DNA of 64,000 nucleotides from Linanthus parryae (GCA_023055425.1 JALGPY010000002.1:118618088-118682087), one strand, 5' to 3'; numbered from the stretch's first letter, positions 1 through 11,890 are shown. Numbers and translations are program-made. Notes: generated by a model from the letters alone, not told the origin.

Positions 1-1854
1 GCTGAGCTTTTACATTAAGGAAAAAATATTGGGAAAAGTTATGTATCAAGAGTTGAGTGAACATGGTCTTTATCCCACAAATACTAACTCTTTCTCTGCT
101 AAGTGTGGTCAAACTGGGTCTACAAAGGTTGATTGTTGGGGAAGAATGTCAAATCCCCTATATGGCATGCCAGACTAGGGCATCATCCAGAAAACGTTCT
201 GAAACTTATCTTTACTTCTTTTCAAACTTGTGTAAATAATTTAAATTATCTGATATTTCTGGTGGTTCCGTTTTTGAACATTTTCTGAAGGGGAAAATGA
301 CCAAGTTAACTTGCAAATTGTCTACTAATGTTGTTAATAGTCCTTTGTATCTTCTTAATAGTGATGTTTGGAGTCCTACAAGTGTATAATGTTATCATGA
401 TTACAAGTTTTATGTGCTATGTATTGATGATTTTCAAAATATACTTGGTTGCTTCCATTACATAACATTTTTGAAGTTTCTAATGTCTTTCCAAAATACA
501 AACTTGCAGCTGAAAAATAACTCCGTATACCACTTAAAATACTAAGGTTCAGATGGGGTGGTGAGAATATATCGTACACATTTCAATATTTCTTATCTTC
601 ACATGGGATCGTTAATCAAAAGGCATGTCCTCACACTTCTCAAAAGAATGGAGTAGCTAAAAAGAAGCATGGACATACTATTGACAGTGATGTAACTCTA
701 GTAGAACGTGCTTCTCTTCCTAATTACTTTTATTAACATGATTTATTTACTGTTGTTTATTGATTAATTGCATGCCTAGTAAGAAAACTTATAACAAATC
801 TCCATGGGAGCTTTTGTTTAAATCAAACCCTGATTACTCTAGATCCAAAGTGTTTGGCAGTGCATGCTATCCTACCTTAGACACTTCAACAACTCCAAGC
901 TTGTTCCAATAACCAAACGATGCATTTTTATTGGGCTATGCTCCCAAATATAAGGGTTGCATCTGCTAGGACAGAGCACGGACCGGGTAGGGTGAGTAAG
1001 GGGTGTGTTTTCTACCCAACCCAATGATTGCGGGTTTGTCATATCGATACCCAAATCCAATCAAGTAGTCGACAAACCCAAATCCAATCAAGCCGTTTGA
1101 CTCAAACCGTTAGGCCGAGTTTAGACGTGTTCAAAAGTTGTAGAATGTTTTCAAACTTAAATCTATATACATGACATATTCAGCGCTTGGGGTGAGCGTG
1201 GACCGATTTGGCCGGAAAGTTTGCCCTAACCCACTAGGTATGCGTTGGAATGTTCAACTCAAACTCACGATATCCTTTTTAATATTCAAACGAAACCTTA
1301 CGTATAAAACTTGATTTGTGCGTGTATCTAACTAAAATTAGTATTTTTTTCACGTGAAATTTAAATCGGACCGGACCGGTTTTAAACGGTTTAACTAACT
1401 CAGTTATCACGATCAATAAAAGTTAGTCCGAGTTTGTAATTGTATAATCGTAATCAAACAAGTAGCATGAACAGGTGGTAAATTCGGACCGGGTTGGGGA
1501 GGATCGGTACGGGAGCGTCCAGTTTCGGCCAATTTTGCTCACCCCTAGTATCTGCTTTGACAAAATATCTCACAACTTTTTTATAAGGAGAGATGTATTG
1601 TTTGATGAAAGCGTGTTTCCATACAAAAATGTCAAAACTAAAATTGTTCAAAATTCATCTAACACCTTCTATAGTAATAATCATATTCCTCATATTGTCT
1701 CTGGTACTACAAATGAGAACATAAATACATCTGATAACGGTCAATATTTTCTCAAAAATTTCAGTCATACAGTTGGTTCAACTAATGAGAACAGTACTAC
1801 ACCTAATGAGAACAACTCTACATTCATCCTTGATTATGGGATAAATGCTACACC
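1..1854 (+). pseudogene. Copia element A (Ale-like), decayed integrase part
   Basis: Conceptual translation in shifting frames gives the order expected of a Copia pol. There is a SEHGLYP segment just upstream of the integrase (about 50-75), then integrase-core-like pieces (SDVWSP, about 362; LCIDDF, about 423). The downstream integrase segment NKSPWELLFKSNPDYSRSKVFG follows at about 795-860 and LLGYAPKYKGC at about 930-960. Stops and frameshifts are frequent, so nothing is expressed as integrase. The reading continues after the hAT insertion with FDKISHNFFIRRDVLFDESVFPY (from 1556). It is interrupted at 1855 by SIRE element B and resumes at 10695. Assignment to the Ale lineage is inferred from these motifs and from the RT part. 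The left LTR and gag lie outside the window. Confidence 0.75.
967..1547. mobile_element. Non-autonomous hAT-like element inside Copia A
   Basis: A 581-bp insert splits the Copia integrase reading frame. It ends in TTTTGCTCACCCCTA, whose complement TAGGGGTGAGCA pairs imperfectly with the left end TAGGACAGAGCA. It is flanked by an 8-bp target duplication with one mismatch: GCATCTGC (959-966) and GTATCTGC (1548-1555). An 8-bp duplication and TAGGGGTGAGCA-type ends are usual for plant hAT elements. There is no transposase. Removing the insert and one duplication restores the Copia reading (KYKGC followed by FDKISHNFF), which supports the boundaries. Confidence 0.75.
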
Positions 1855-3084
1855 TCTAAGGTCACATGTTTCATGGCCTTGAATAAGGTTTCACAGGCTT
1901 GAAGCTATTTCAAGGACTTGAATCAGGATTCAAAGCCTTGAAATTGTCTGACCTGTATGCATGCTCTAAGGGGGGAGTTTTTCTCAAATATTCTGATATG
2001 ATTTCATCTCTATCACCCCCGTTCTTGATGTGTTATTATTTGATGATGAAAGACAAACTGTTTTGATATATCTAACATCATTTAATCCATCTGTTTGACT
2101 CAGTTTGCTGGGAAATTTTATTTCCTAAGTTTGCAGGATTTGTTTCCTAATCTGGCTTTTGCAGGAAAGGAAACATTAAGAGAAGATGATTCTGTGATCA
2201 ATCAGACACTCATGGTAGCTTCTCAAATTGTTTAAAGATAAGATCACAACAATATATCTGAATATCATGATCAACTATCCGTTGGAGAAGGCTGTTAAGA
2301 GAGTCGAAGTTTGCTGAAAATATGGGAAGATTTGCAGAGCCTGTGGCTGTATAACTAGAGCTCATTTTAAAGAAACAAGACAAAACATTCAACGGGAAAA
2401 AAGTGAGACTCAATTCTGGATTGACAAGAATCAAATAAGTTCATCTTTCTCACAATCCAACTCACAGAAGACCACTGCACTCTTCATTGCAGTTTTACAC
2501 TTCAGTCTTCTTTTGTCTTGTGCTTTATTTGTAGATCACTCTTCTATTACTTATATCTCTCATTATCAATGATTTTTCAAATTGTACAATAGATAATTCT
2601 TAGTTAATCATTTAGCTAGAGCAGGTACTAGGTATGTTAGAGAGAACCACAAGCTGTAACAGATTAAGGCACTTCTCTGTGCTTGAGATCTAGGGCTTAG
2701 CTTTTGATTAATAAGAATTATGTTGAAAATCCTGCAGGTAGAATATCCATGAGGTAGAGACGTAGGTCCAAGTGGACTGAACTCTCTATATCTTACTTGT
2801 CTCTTGCATTTACAGTTCATTTACATACTCAATTTTTACAACATTCAAACTAGTCTGTTTTCAAGGGTTTGAAACTCTTTTCAAGGCCTTGAAAAAGACT
2901 TGTCTGTTTCATTTCAAACTGTATCTCACTTCAAAGGCTTGAAACTGTTTTCAAGGCCTTGAACTTCCTTGAACTGCATAGAAACTCTTCTCCTCCACAA
3001 GTTTTGCAAAAAGTTGGCATACTCTATTCAACCCCCCTTCTAGAGTATCCGTGCTGCATATCTATCTGCATACTCTCCCTTTCA
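1855..3084 (+). repeat. 5' LTR of SIRE element B
   Basis: About 1.23 kb, aligned by eye with the 3' LTR at 9631-10689: shared CTGACCTGTATGCATGCTC, GATGATGAAAGACAAACTG and the end CCCTTCTAGAGTATC...CTCCCTTTCA. It carries several TTCAARRCYTTGAA palindromes near both ends. The TATA-like element here is TATAACTAG (2350-2358), one base off the intact copy in the 3' LTR. The 3' LTR lacks a segment present here (around 2690-2900), so the two have diverged by indels as well as substitutions. Confidence 0.88.
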
Positions 3085-3086
3085 AT

Positions 3087-3098
3087 TGGTATCATAGC
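3087..3098 (+). other. Primer binding site (initiator Met tRNA) of element B
   Basis: TGGTATCATAGC lies two bases after the LTR end and matches the initiator-Met tRNA primer site TGGTATCAGAGC with one mismatch. It fixes the 3' boundary of the 5' LTR at TTTCA (3084) and the + orientation. Confidence 0.85.
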
Positions 3099-3133
3099 TT
3101 GGATCAATGTATATATTTATCCATCTGGTGATC

Positions 3134-4878
3134 ATGAGTACTGTAGGTGATGGTGGTTTCTCACAGGCAAGAGCTGCTAACAGACCTCCTCTATTTTGTG
3201 GAGACAACTTTGTTAATTGGAAAGCTCTGATGAAATTGTTCATCATTGATCAAGACATAGAGCTATGGACCATTATTCAGAATGAACCTCACACTTTCTA
3301 TACAGAGAAAGATGGGATCAGAACTCCCAAATCTGAAGACTCTCTTTCTTCATCTGAATTAGAAAAAAATTATAAGAATTACAAAGCTATTAACATCTTG
3401 TATTGTGCTTTGAGTACAGATGAATTCAACAGGATTTCAGGCTGCAAGACTACCAAAGAAATCTGTGATAAGCTTGTGGTAACATTTGAGGGAACCAGTC
3501 AAGTCAAGCAAACCAAGATCAGCATCTACCTCAGAAAATATGAGCTATTCAAGATGAATGCAGATGATTCGATCAGAGAGATGTTCAAGAGGTTCACAGA
3601 CATAGTCAATAACCTTGATTCACTTGGAAAAAATATTTCCAATAAAGAAAATGTGAGGAAGATTATGAGAAGTCTACCTAAGGCAAAATGGGAACCAAAG
3701 ACTACTCCAATTGAGGAAGATCAAGATCTATCATCACTACAACTTGATGACCTACAAGGGAAGCTCCTGACTCGTGAGATATCCATGAATGAAGCTAATG
3801 GAGAACTGCCATAAGGTGTCAAGAACTTAGCACTAAAGGCCAAAGAGAATGAGAAAATTCAAAGCCTTGAAATAGAAGATGATGATGAAGATCCATTTGC
3901 ATTGATTTCCAAAGCCTTAACCAGAATAATGAAGATGAAGAAAAACTTTGGAAACAAAGACTTCAACAGAGAAAGACACAGATCATCCAGTAGCAAGGAA
4001 TACAAAGGTAAAATCTCCTCACAAAGTAAATCAAAAGTCATGAACTGCTTTGAGTGTGGTGATGCAGGACACTTGATAAGAGATTGTCCACACAAGAAAA
4101 GCAAGAACTTTCAGTAGAAAGACCATGACAGGAGAAAGAAAGCTATGATAGCTTCATGGAGTTATTTAGATACCTCAAGTGACTCTGAATCTGAAGAAGA
4201 ACATGCCAACCTATGCTTCATGGCCAAGCATGATGAAAGTTATGAGAAGAACATTGAGGTAATTGTAAACTGTTTGATTTCAAAACCAAAAGAAGCTGTT
4301 TCAGATTATCTTAGAACAATGCTTTTAAATGAAGAGGATTATATGAAAGAGATCAGATTTTTAAATAAAAAGTTCATGAGCAAGCAAAAGAGAATTTACA
4401 ACTTTTTTTGTCTGAATCAGAATCTTGAAATCTCTCAAAAGAAAACTGACAGTGATTCCAAGGCCTTGAAAACCAATTTCAAAGCCTTAAAAATACAAGT
4501 CAAGGAAGTAGTCACTGAAAACTATTTACTGAGTGACAACCTTGTTAATATGAGAAATCAAGTTGATGATTTAGATAAACAAAAGACTACTCTTTCTGAG
4601 AAACTTCAAGAATCTGAATTAGTCAAATCCAAGCTTGCATGCTCACAACACAAATTGAACTTAATTCTTGGAGAAAGTTCAAAGTCTGTTCGCAAACTGG
4701 TATTGGATACAATCCAAATTTTCGAAGAAAGAACAATACCAGATTTGTGAAAGCTGTAAACAAAACTTCTCCTAAGTGCCATTTTTGCAACAAAGTTGGT
4801 CATATGAAGATGACTTGTCCTTTCAGAAGAAGATACCCTCACATAATGAGGAACACATTTCCATTTCAACTCAAATGA
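3134..4878 (+). pseudogene. gag of SIRE element B (two zinc knuckles), broken
   Basis: Gag is the virion shell and nucleocapsid protein that packages element RNA. I start it at the ATG at 3134 (MSTVGDGGFSQARAAN), which follows the primer site by 35 bases. The N-terminal RPPLFCGDNFVNWKALMKLF motif is the usual start of Copia gag of this group. Two CX2CX4HX4C zinc knuckles are visible: CFECGDAGHLIRDC (4046-4087) and CHFCNKVGHMKMTC (4777-4818). A lysine/glutamate-rich coiled-coil-like stretch lies between them (about 4300-4660). In-frame stops at 3812-3814 and 4115-4117 and a frameshift near 4690 disrupt it. Several FKALK- or SKALK-type residues are encoded by the palindromic repeat described in the findings. 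Confidence 0.85.
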
Positions 4879-6294
4879 CAAGTTAGACAGATTTGGGTTC
4901 CTAAAGGGGTCAGACCACCTAATATGGGTGATCATGAGTATGAGTCCAAATTCCACACTTTGTCTAACAGCTGGGTAAGGCAGTGATTGGTGCTTGAAAG
5001 TTGTCACCTATGTTAAAGAACATAAGTGGTTTATGGACAGTGGTTGCTCAAGACACATGAGTGGAAATAGATCTCTATTCTCAGAATTGAAAGAGCAATC
5101 TGAAGGTTCAATTACTCTGGCTGACAAAGCAAAATGCAACATTCTTGGTATTGGTAAAGTTGGTACAAATTCTGAAAACTCTATTTCTGATGCATATCTA
5201 GTTGATGGCTTGAAATTTAACTTGCTTAGTGTATCTCAACTTTGTTATAATGGCAATAAGGTTATCTTTTATAAAGAGAAGTGTGTGGTACAAAACGATA
5301 AATCAGGCAATTGCATTCTCACAGCCTCTAGATCAAACCATGTTTATACTTTTCAGACTAACAAAGTTGCAGGTAAAAGCTTAAAGTGTCTCAATGCCTT
5401 GAAATAGGATTCAAGGGTTTGGCACAGAAAGCTTGGTCACACTAGCTTGCATACCCTGAACAAATTGATCTCCAAATATCTGGTAAGAGGATTACCATCT
5501 ATCAAGTTCAAAGATGATGAAGTATGCAAAGCTTGTGCTCAGGGTAAGCAGACCAGAAGCTCATCAAACCAAAGAAGTTTGTAAGTACTTCTAGACCTTT
5601 TGAATTACTTCACATGGATTTGTGTGGTCCTATGAGGACACCAACTCCAAAAGGTAAGAGGTATATGCTAGTTATTGTTGATGATTATTCCAGATACACT
5701 TGGGTTAAGCCCTCTCATAATTTTCAAAGCTTTGCAGAGAACTTCAAACTTTGAAAAACCTACTTATTGCCTCTATCATAAGTGATCATGGTAGAGAGTT
5801 TGATCAATTAGAATTTGATTTTTCTGTGTTAATCATGGTATCTCTCACAATTTCTATGCTCCTAGAACTCCTCAACAGAATGGAGTTTTTGAAAGAAAGA
5901 ACATGACTCTTGAAGATATGTCAAGGACAATGCTTCTAGAAAACAAGCTGCCAAAGCATTATTTGGCAGAAGCTGTGAATACAGCAAATTACATTTTGAA
6001 CAGGTGCTTGATTAGACCCATCTTGAAGAAGACCCCCTATAAACTCTTCAAAGGGAGGAAGCCAAACATTTCATACTTCATACCCTTTGGCTGCACATGC
6101 TATGTCCACAATAATGGTAAGGACAACTTGGGTAAGTTTGATGCAAGAAGTGATGAATATACATTTCTAGATTACTCTCTTACTAGAAAAGCTTATAGAA
6201 TTTATAATAAAAGAACCAAGATGGTTGAAGAAAGTATTCATGTTATTTTTGGTGAAATCTATGATGGTTCTTTGAGTGAAAGTTTTAAGACTTG
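4879..6294 (+). pseudogene. Protease and integrase of SIRE element B, broken
   Basis: The protease motif FMDSGCSRHMSG (catalytic Asp codon at 5036) is followed by FNLLSVSQLC. The pre-integrase H/C region VWHRKLGHTSLHTL...CKACAQGKQ lies at 5410-5560. The core opens with FELLHMDLCGPM (about 5600) and IVDDYSRYTWV (about 5675), then loses frame through 5700-5900. It recovers with PKHYLAEAVNTANYILNR and the downstream TPYKLFKGRKPNISYF stretch (5903-6294). Integrase inserts the cDNA into the genome; this copy cannot make it, because the core is frameshifted at several points. The order protease-integrase-RT confirms Copia. Confidence 0.85.
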
Positions 6295-8130
6295 AACCTG
6301 AACACACATGAATCAGAAGAAGAAGGTGAGAACTCACTAGGGTTCAAGAAAGGTTCAGAAGGAAACATAAGACATTTTCAAGACCTTGAAAAAAGATCTC
6401 AAGGCATTGAAAATAAAGATCAAAACCTTGAAAAGGATGATCAGAAAGATATAAGTGATCATGCTACAACTTCAAGACCAGAAAAGCAATATGGAGAGCC
6501 TGAACCCTGGTCTCCAAGAAAGAGATTCGAATATCTTTCATCTCATCCAACTGACAACATCATATCTTATCCAACCACTGGTACACAAACAAGATCACAG
6601 TTGAAAAATCTTCGTGCTTTTAATGCTTTTATTTCTCTTGTAGAACCCAAAACTGTGAAGGAAGCATTGCAAGAAGAAGACTGGATTATATCCATGCAAA
6701 GTGAACTCAATGAGTTTGAAAGAAACAAGGTTTGGAACCTAGTTCCCCCTCCTACAAACCAGTCTGTCATTGTTACCAGATGGGTGTTCATAAACAAATC
6801 AGATGAGAATGGCAAGGTGATCAGAAAAAAAGAAAGGTTAGTTTCTCAAGGTTACAACCAAGAAGATGGTATTGATTATGAGAGAAATTTTGCTCCAGTT
6901 GCCAGGTTAGAAGCAATTAGAATTTTACTTGCTTTTGCATCCTACAAGAACATGAAACTACTTCAAATGGATGTGAAATGTGCCTTCTTGAATGGTTACT
7001 TGAAAGAAGAATTTTATGTTACACAAACTCTTGGTTTTGAAAGTGAAAAGTTCTAGATCATGTTTACAAACTTGACAAAGCTCTCTGTATGGTTTGAAAC
7101 AGGCTCCAAGAGCTTGGTATGAAATATTGTCAAAATTTGTGATTGAAAATGATTTCAAAAGATGATTGGTAGACAAGACTCTTTTCATAAAGACTCATGA
7201 AAAATATCTACTTGTAGTTCAAATTTATGTTGATGACATTCTATTTGGAGCTACTAATGATCCTCTTTGCAAAGAATTCTCAAGTCTTATGAGAAGGGAA
7301 TTTGAAATGAGCATGATGGGAGAGTTGAACTTCTTCCTTGGACTACAAATACATCAGTTGAAGAAGGGCATCTTTCTGCATCAAAGAAAGTACACTAGAG
7401 ACTTGTTAAACAAGTATAGCATGTCTCAATCCAAGGAAATCAAGACTCGTATGAGTTCTACACTGTCCTTAGATAAGGATGAATCTGGTAAGAGTGTCAA
7501 TGTAAAAGAGTATAGAGGTATGATTGGATCATTACTTTATCTCACTTCTAGTAGACCAGATACCATGTTCAGTGTATGTATGTGTGAAAGATTTCAAGCT
7601 GATCCAAAGGAATCACACTTAACTGATGTGAAGAGAATATTCAGATATCTCAATGGTACCAAAGACTTAGGGCTTTGGTATCCAAGGCATTATAACTTCT
7701 CTTTACATGGTTTTTCAGATTCTGAATTTGCAGATTACAAAGTTGATAGGAAAAGCACTTCTGGAACTTGCCAATTCATTGGATCCTCCTTGATCAGTTG
7801 GCATTCCAGGAAACAAAACTCAGTTGCTTTATCAACAGCTGAAGCTGAATATATATCTCCTGGAGCATGTTATTCACAAGTATTTTGAATTGCTCAACAA
7901 TTGAGGGATATTGGATTTGATTTCAGAAGTATACCCAACAAATGTGACAATACCAGTGCAATATCTATTACAAAGAATCCAGTACAGCATTCATGAACCA
8001 AGCATATTGATGTCAGACACCATTTCATCAGAGATCATGCTGAGAAATGTGATATTGTTCTTGAATTTGTTTCTACTAACATGCAACTTGCAGATATCTT
8101 CACTAAACCATTGCCAGATGAAATATTTTA
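6295..8130 (+). pseudogene. RT and RNase H of SIRE element B, broken
   Basis: The RT part has [47 protein letters not shown] motifs at 6780-6930 and [19 protein letters not shown] (first catalytic Asp) at 6958-7014. The YVDD box is intact at 7226-7237. A stop at 7054-7056 and a frameshift split RT before FGLKQAPRAWYE. RNase H has the DRKSTSGTCQFIGSSLISW and STAEAEY motifs (7743-7852), ending in LADIFTKPL (8090-8115). A stop interrupts the region near 7886. A purine run, TTTAGGGGGAG (8175-8185), follows directly. Motif content is SIRE-like ([19 protein letters not shown]). Confidence 0.88.
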
Positions 8131-8633
8131 AGTTCTAAGACTGGAATTAGGCATGCTAAATAAAGATGCATTGGTTTAGGGGGAGTACAAGGTAAGAAAG
8201 GTAAATTGTTATGTGTTTCAAAGATTTCAACTGATTTTCAAAGCCTTGAAAATCTTTTCAAAGCTTTTATTTTACTTGTTTCAGTATAGCCACGTTTCAA
8301 GACCTTGAAACTATTTTCAAAGCCTTAAAAATAAGTTTGATAACTGGTTAGTCAATAATTCTTGGATCATTCGGTACTGGGTGCTATCTTTGTAGATATT
8401 TTCTCAATATTGTCCCTACCTTTTTCAAAATTCTTTTTCAGCCAAATATAGTATTAAATTATTTATTTCCAACGGCTTCAAAGATTTGAATCTTCTTTGA
8501 TCATTACAGATCTTTTGAGATCAGAGAGATTGTAGTTTCCTTTTCAAACTCAAACTCTTTCAGTATTTATCTTCTTCTCTTCTCCTTCTCTCTGTATCAA
8601 ATCTATCTCTCTCTATTCTTCTCCCAGACCCTT
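8131..8633 (+). other. Spacer between pol and env-like ORF of element B
   Basis: About 500 bases without coding signal. It begins with a polypurine-like AGGGGGAG (8178-8185) and then holds at least four palindromic units of the TTCAAAGCCTTGAA type between 8230 and 8330. It ends in a CT-rich stretch (8560-8625) just before the env-like ATG, resembling a leader for the downstream ORF. Confidence 0.6.
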
Positions 8634-9299
8634 ATGAGAACTAGAAGAGCCTCAGACAGAATCAAGATGGCCGGAGGTTCAAAACTTGGTTCACAGAAGA
8701 AGAGAAAGACAGTTGAAGATGAAGTTCATACTATCAGTGAAGACTAGGAATCAAAAAGCTTTGCTGATGAAGAACTGGAGTCTTCACCACCTAAAAAGAT
8801 GGTGAAAAAGGACTAGATTCTAGCAACTGTGAAAAAGAAACAGGCTACAGTGTCTACACAAGAAAAGCATAAGTGAATCCATATTGGAAGTCCTAAGAAA
8901 GACAAGAAAAAGGCAGACACACGGATCAAGGGAAAATGAAAGGAAATTCTCATTGAGGACTCAGGCTCAAACACCACTTCAGGATCCTATGGAGTGTATT
9001 CTATGTCCAACAAGGATAGACATGAGAAAGATCCTTCAAAGTCTGTACCTGCATCAAAAACAGGAAGGAAGGATCACAAGATTTCCTCTGCATAGAAGAA
9101 GAAGGTGTATGTGAAGAAGAAACTAAAGAATGGAAGAAAAGCTTTGGAAGGACTCACCTTCTTGTTCAACAGTGTTATAGAAAAGATCAGTTCTATCATT
9201 GAGGAAATTGATGTGGTTCAATAAGAAGAACATGACAATGATGAAGACAGTGAGGAAGAAGAGGGAGATCAGGATGGAGATGAAGACTCAACCCCATAA
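8634..9299 (+). pseudogene. Env-like third ORF of SIRE element B, degenerate
   Basis: An ATG at 8634 opens MRTRRASDRIKMAGGSKLGSQKKRK, closely matching the start of the equivalent ORF in element C (MDSRRSSQRIKMGAGSKK, minus strand from 59612). A lysine-rich N-terminus is followed by an acidic tail (EEEEGDQDGDEDS, about 9250-9290). SIRE elements carry an extra ORF here, historically called env-like; its function is unproven. This copy has stops at 8745, 8813 and further on, and appears to lack the central part seen in C. Confidence 0.65.
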
Positions 9300-9630
9300 T
9301 CTTGCCTATTCTCTCTTTCTCATGGTCTTTTTAATTTTTCTTTTCAAAATTTTCCAGACTCTGATCCAACATCTTCTCATTCTTTTTGATGAAAGTCAAA
9401 AGGGGGGAGAAATCTTAAGTTGTTTTTATTTCTGTTTAAGTGACCTCTTATTTGGTCAGTAGGATTATTTGCAACTTATTTGTTTTTTCGTATTAAGTTT
9501 ATTAATAAGTTGGATCTTTTGGAATTAATGTGTTATTACTATTTATGTTGTATGCTGATCAGTATTTTTTTTTTTTGCAGAAACTAAGATTCAAACAGAT
9601 TCAGGTTTTATCTTTCATCAAGTGGGAGAT
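9300..9630 (+). other. 3' untranslated region and polypurine tract of element B
   Basis: AT-rich non-coding DNA, including GTCAAAAGGGGGGAGAAAT (9396-9414), which matches the mirror position in element C. The polypurine tract AAGTGGGAGAT (9620-9630) abuts the 3' LTR and would prime plus-strand synthesis. Confidence 0.7.
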
Positions 9631-10689
9631 TGTAAGGTCACAGGTTTCATGGAATTGAAATACTTAGTTATTTCAAGGCTTTGAACCAGTTTTCAAAAGC
9701 CTTGAATCAGGTTTCATTTCAAGGCCTTGAACTAGGATTCAAAGCCTTGAAACTGTCTGACCTGTATGCATGCTCTAAGGGAGAGTTTTTCTCAACTCTT
9801 CTGATCTGATTCTATCTCTATCACCCCTGTTCTCTATGTTTATTATTTGATGATGAAAGACAAACTGTTTTGACATATCTAAAATCATTTAATCCATCTG
9901 TTTGACTCAGTTTTGCAGGGAAATTTTATTTCCTAAGTTTGCAGGATTTGTTTCCTAATCAGGCTTTTGCAGGAAGGGAAACATTAAGAGAAGATGATTA
10001 TGTGATCAATCAGACACTCATTACAGCTTCTCAAATTGTTTAAAGAAAATATTACAACAATATCTCTAAAGATCATGATCAACTATCCGTTGGAGAAGGC
10101 TGTTAAGAGAGTAAAAGTTTGTTGCCTACAAAACAGGAAGTTGTTGCAGAAAATCTGGGAAGATTTGTAGAGCCTCTAGCTGTATAAATAGAGCTCATTT
10201 TGAAACAACAAGACACAAAATTCAACGGGAAAAAAGAGAGACTCAATTCTCGGTTGACAAGCATCATATAAGTTCATATTTCTCACAATCCAACTCACTG
10301 AAGACCACTGCACTCTTCATTGCAGTTTTACACTTCAGTGTTCTACTGTCTTGTGCTTTATTTGTAGATCATTCTTCTATTACTTCTATCTCTCATTCTA
10401 AAGGATTGTTGAAAGTGTACAATAAATAATTCTTAGTTAATCAGTGAGCTAGAGCAGGTACTAGATAGGTTGGAGAGAACCACAAGCTGTAACAGAGTAA
10501 GACACTTGTCTGTTTCATTTCAAACTGTATCTCACTTCAAAGGCTTGAAACTGTTTCAAGGCCTTGAACTTCCTTTAACTGCATAGAAACTCTTATCCTC
10601 CACAAGTTTTGCAAAAAGTTGCCATACTCTATTCACCCCCCCTTCTAGAGTATCTGTACTGCATATCTATCTGTATATTCTCCCTTTCA
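9631..10689 (+). repeat. 3' LTR of SIRE element B
   Basis: Starts TGTAAGGTCACAGG directly after the polypurine tract and ends CTCCCTTTCA. It carries an intact TATA box, TATAAATA (10183-10190), and palindromes TTTCAAGGCTTTGAA, TTCAAGGCCTTGAA and TTCAAAGCCTTGAA within its first 130 bases. The five bases after it (ACACT, 10690-10694) pair with ACACC before the 5' LTR. Confidence 0.88.
10183..10190 (+). promoter_or_regulatory. TATA box in 3' LTR of element B
   Basis: TATAAATA followed by GAGCTCATTTTGAAACAAC. The equivalent site in the 5' LTR is TATAACTA (2350-2357). The U3 position, upstream of the presumed R region, fits a promoter. Activity is inferred, not shown. Confidence 0.6.
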
Positions 10690-10694
10690 ACACT

Positions 10695-11890
10695 AGTATC
10701 TGGGATTCCTATATCTTAGGAGGCTCCTGTCACCAACCCAGTGATGCGGCCATATGCAGACACTTCATCCTCCTAAAAATATTTTTTCAGTCTTGGCAGG
10801 GCACTTGAGTGCAGCCTCCAGAAGTAGGACATCCTATGGAGACTAGAAGCAAGTCTGGTATCTTCATAGAGAAACTTGTGGGTTTAAATGTTGCATTTGG
10901 TAAATTTAATATCTCCCATTGTTTACATGATCCAATTTTCTTTACCAAGGCTAGAAAATACTCACGGTGGCTTCAGGAAATGAAAGATGAGTTTTTTAGT
11001 AGAAAACAACAAAATGTGTGGACCCTACTTAAAACTCCCTCCAATGCTAGTACTTTGTGGAACAAGTGGTGGAACTATATCTAAGTACAAAGCTTGACTA
11101 GTTGCCAAAGGGTTCCACCAAACCCCATACATTGACTTTGATGAATCATTCAGTCCCGTAGTAAAACATGCTACAGTCAGCACAGTGCTTACTCTTATTG
11201 CCTCTATGAATGGGCACCTACAACAAATTAATGTTACAATTGCTTTTTTATATGGTTACCTGAAAGAGACTGCTTACATGAAACAACGGCTTGGCTGCAA
11301 AGATACACAATATCCAAGTCATGTGTGAAAACTTAACTAATACATTATGGATTCAAACAGGCTCCAAGAGCCTAGTTTGAAAGGTTTACGAGTTACATTA
11401 TGTCCTTAGGATTTGTTGCTCTGGAGCAGAAACTTGTCTATTCATCAAAACTAATAACAACCTACTCCCACTGTCCCGCAAAGATAGTCCATTTTTGAAA
11501 CTACAACTTTTTTGTAGACATGCAATTAGTGCTTCCCAGTACAAATTGTTTGCATGGTATTTCCACTATTATCCTTTATTTTATTTTCTCTAAAATGAGG
11601 TGCATTGAATATGAATGGGTAGTATTGTAACTTAATTTTATTTTTTACCATGAAAATGTAAGTGGACAATCATTTTGGGACAGACCAAAATAGAAATATG
11701 GACTATCTTTGCAGGACAGAGGGAGTATTACTTTGCTTTTGTTATATGTTGATGATAATATCTTGACTGGAAGTGACTCTGTTTACATAAAAAACCTTGT
11801 GTCTTAACTTCTTTTTGAATTTGATATGACATACTTAGGACCATAAACTTATTTTATAGGTTTGCATTTTAGAACCTCAAAGGGTATAGG
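10695..11890 (+). pseudogene. Copia element A, RT part, decayed
   Basis: Continues element A after the SIRE insertion. HPMETRSKSGI (about 10836-10868) is the usual linker before RT. WLQEMKDEFFSRKQQNVWTL follows (10972 on), then LVAKGFHQTPYIDFDESFSPVV (about 11100-11165) and QINVTIAFLYGYLKE (about 11228-11275). After the Stowaway insertion, LLYVDDNILTGSDS (about 11740-11782) supplies the YVDD box, then FDMTYLGP..YFIGLHF. The VAKGFHQTP and YVDD..LTGSDS signatures favour the Ale lineage. Homology fades near 11890; RNase H and the 3' LTR are not found. Confidence 0.75.
11465..11725. mobile_element. Stowaway-like MITE in Copia A
   Basis: A 261-bp insert begins CTCCCACTGTCCCGCAAAG and ends CTTTGCAGGACAGAGGGAG, forming terminal inverted repeats that continue through GATAGTCC/GGACTATC. 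It is flanked by TA dinucleotides (11463-11464 and 11726-11727). CTCCCTCCGTCCC-type ends with a TA duplication are the hallmark of Stowaway elements moved by Tc1/mariner transposases. It has no ORF of its own. Confidence 0.88.

Larger units (their letters stand above)
1855..10689 (+). mobile_element. SIRE-like Copia retrotransposon B, full length, defective
   Basis: An 8.8-kb element bounded by direct LTRs (1855-3084 and 9631-10689), with target duplication ACACC (1850-1854) and ACACT (10690-10694). Internal order is primer site, gag, protease, integrase, RT, RNase H, env-like ORF, polypurine tract. The Copia order (integrase before RT), roughly 1-kb LTRs and a 3' env-like ORF together point to the SIRE/Maximus lineage. 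Every coding segment has stops or frameshifts. It sits inside Copia A, so it is younger than A. The first base pair of the 5' LTR reads TC instead of TG. Confidence 0.9.

Noticed and set aside
3087..3098. tRNA gene at the initiator-Met-like sequence
   Set aside because: Only the primer-site complement of the tRNA 3' end is present; no cloverleaf surrounds it. The same applies at 36367, 44966 and 52000.
8634..9299. Env-like ORF as a true viral envelope gene
   Set aside because: No signal peptide, cleavage site or fusion features could be seen; the name is historical for SIRE elements.
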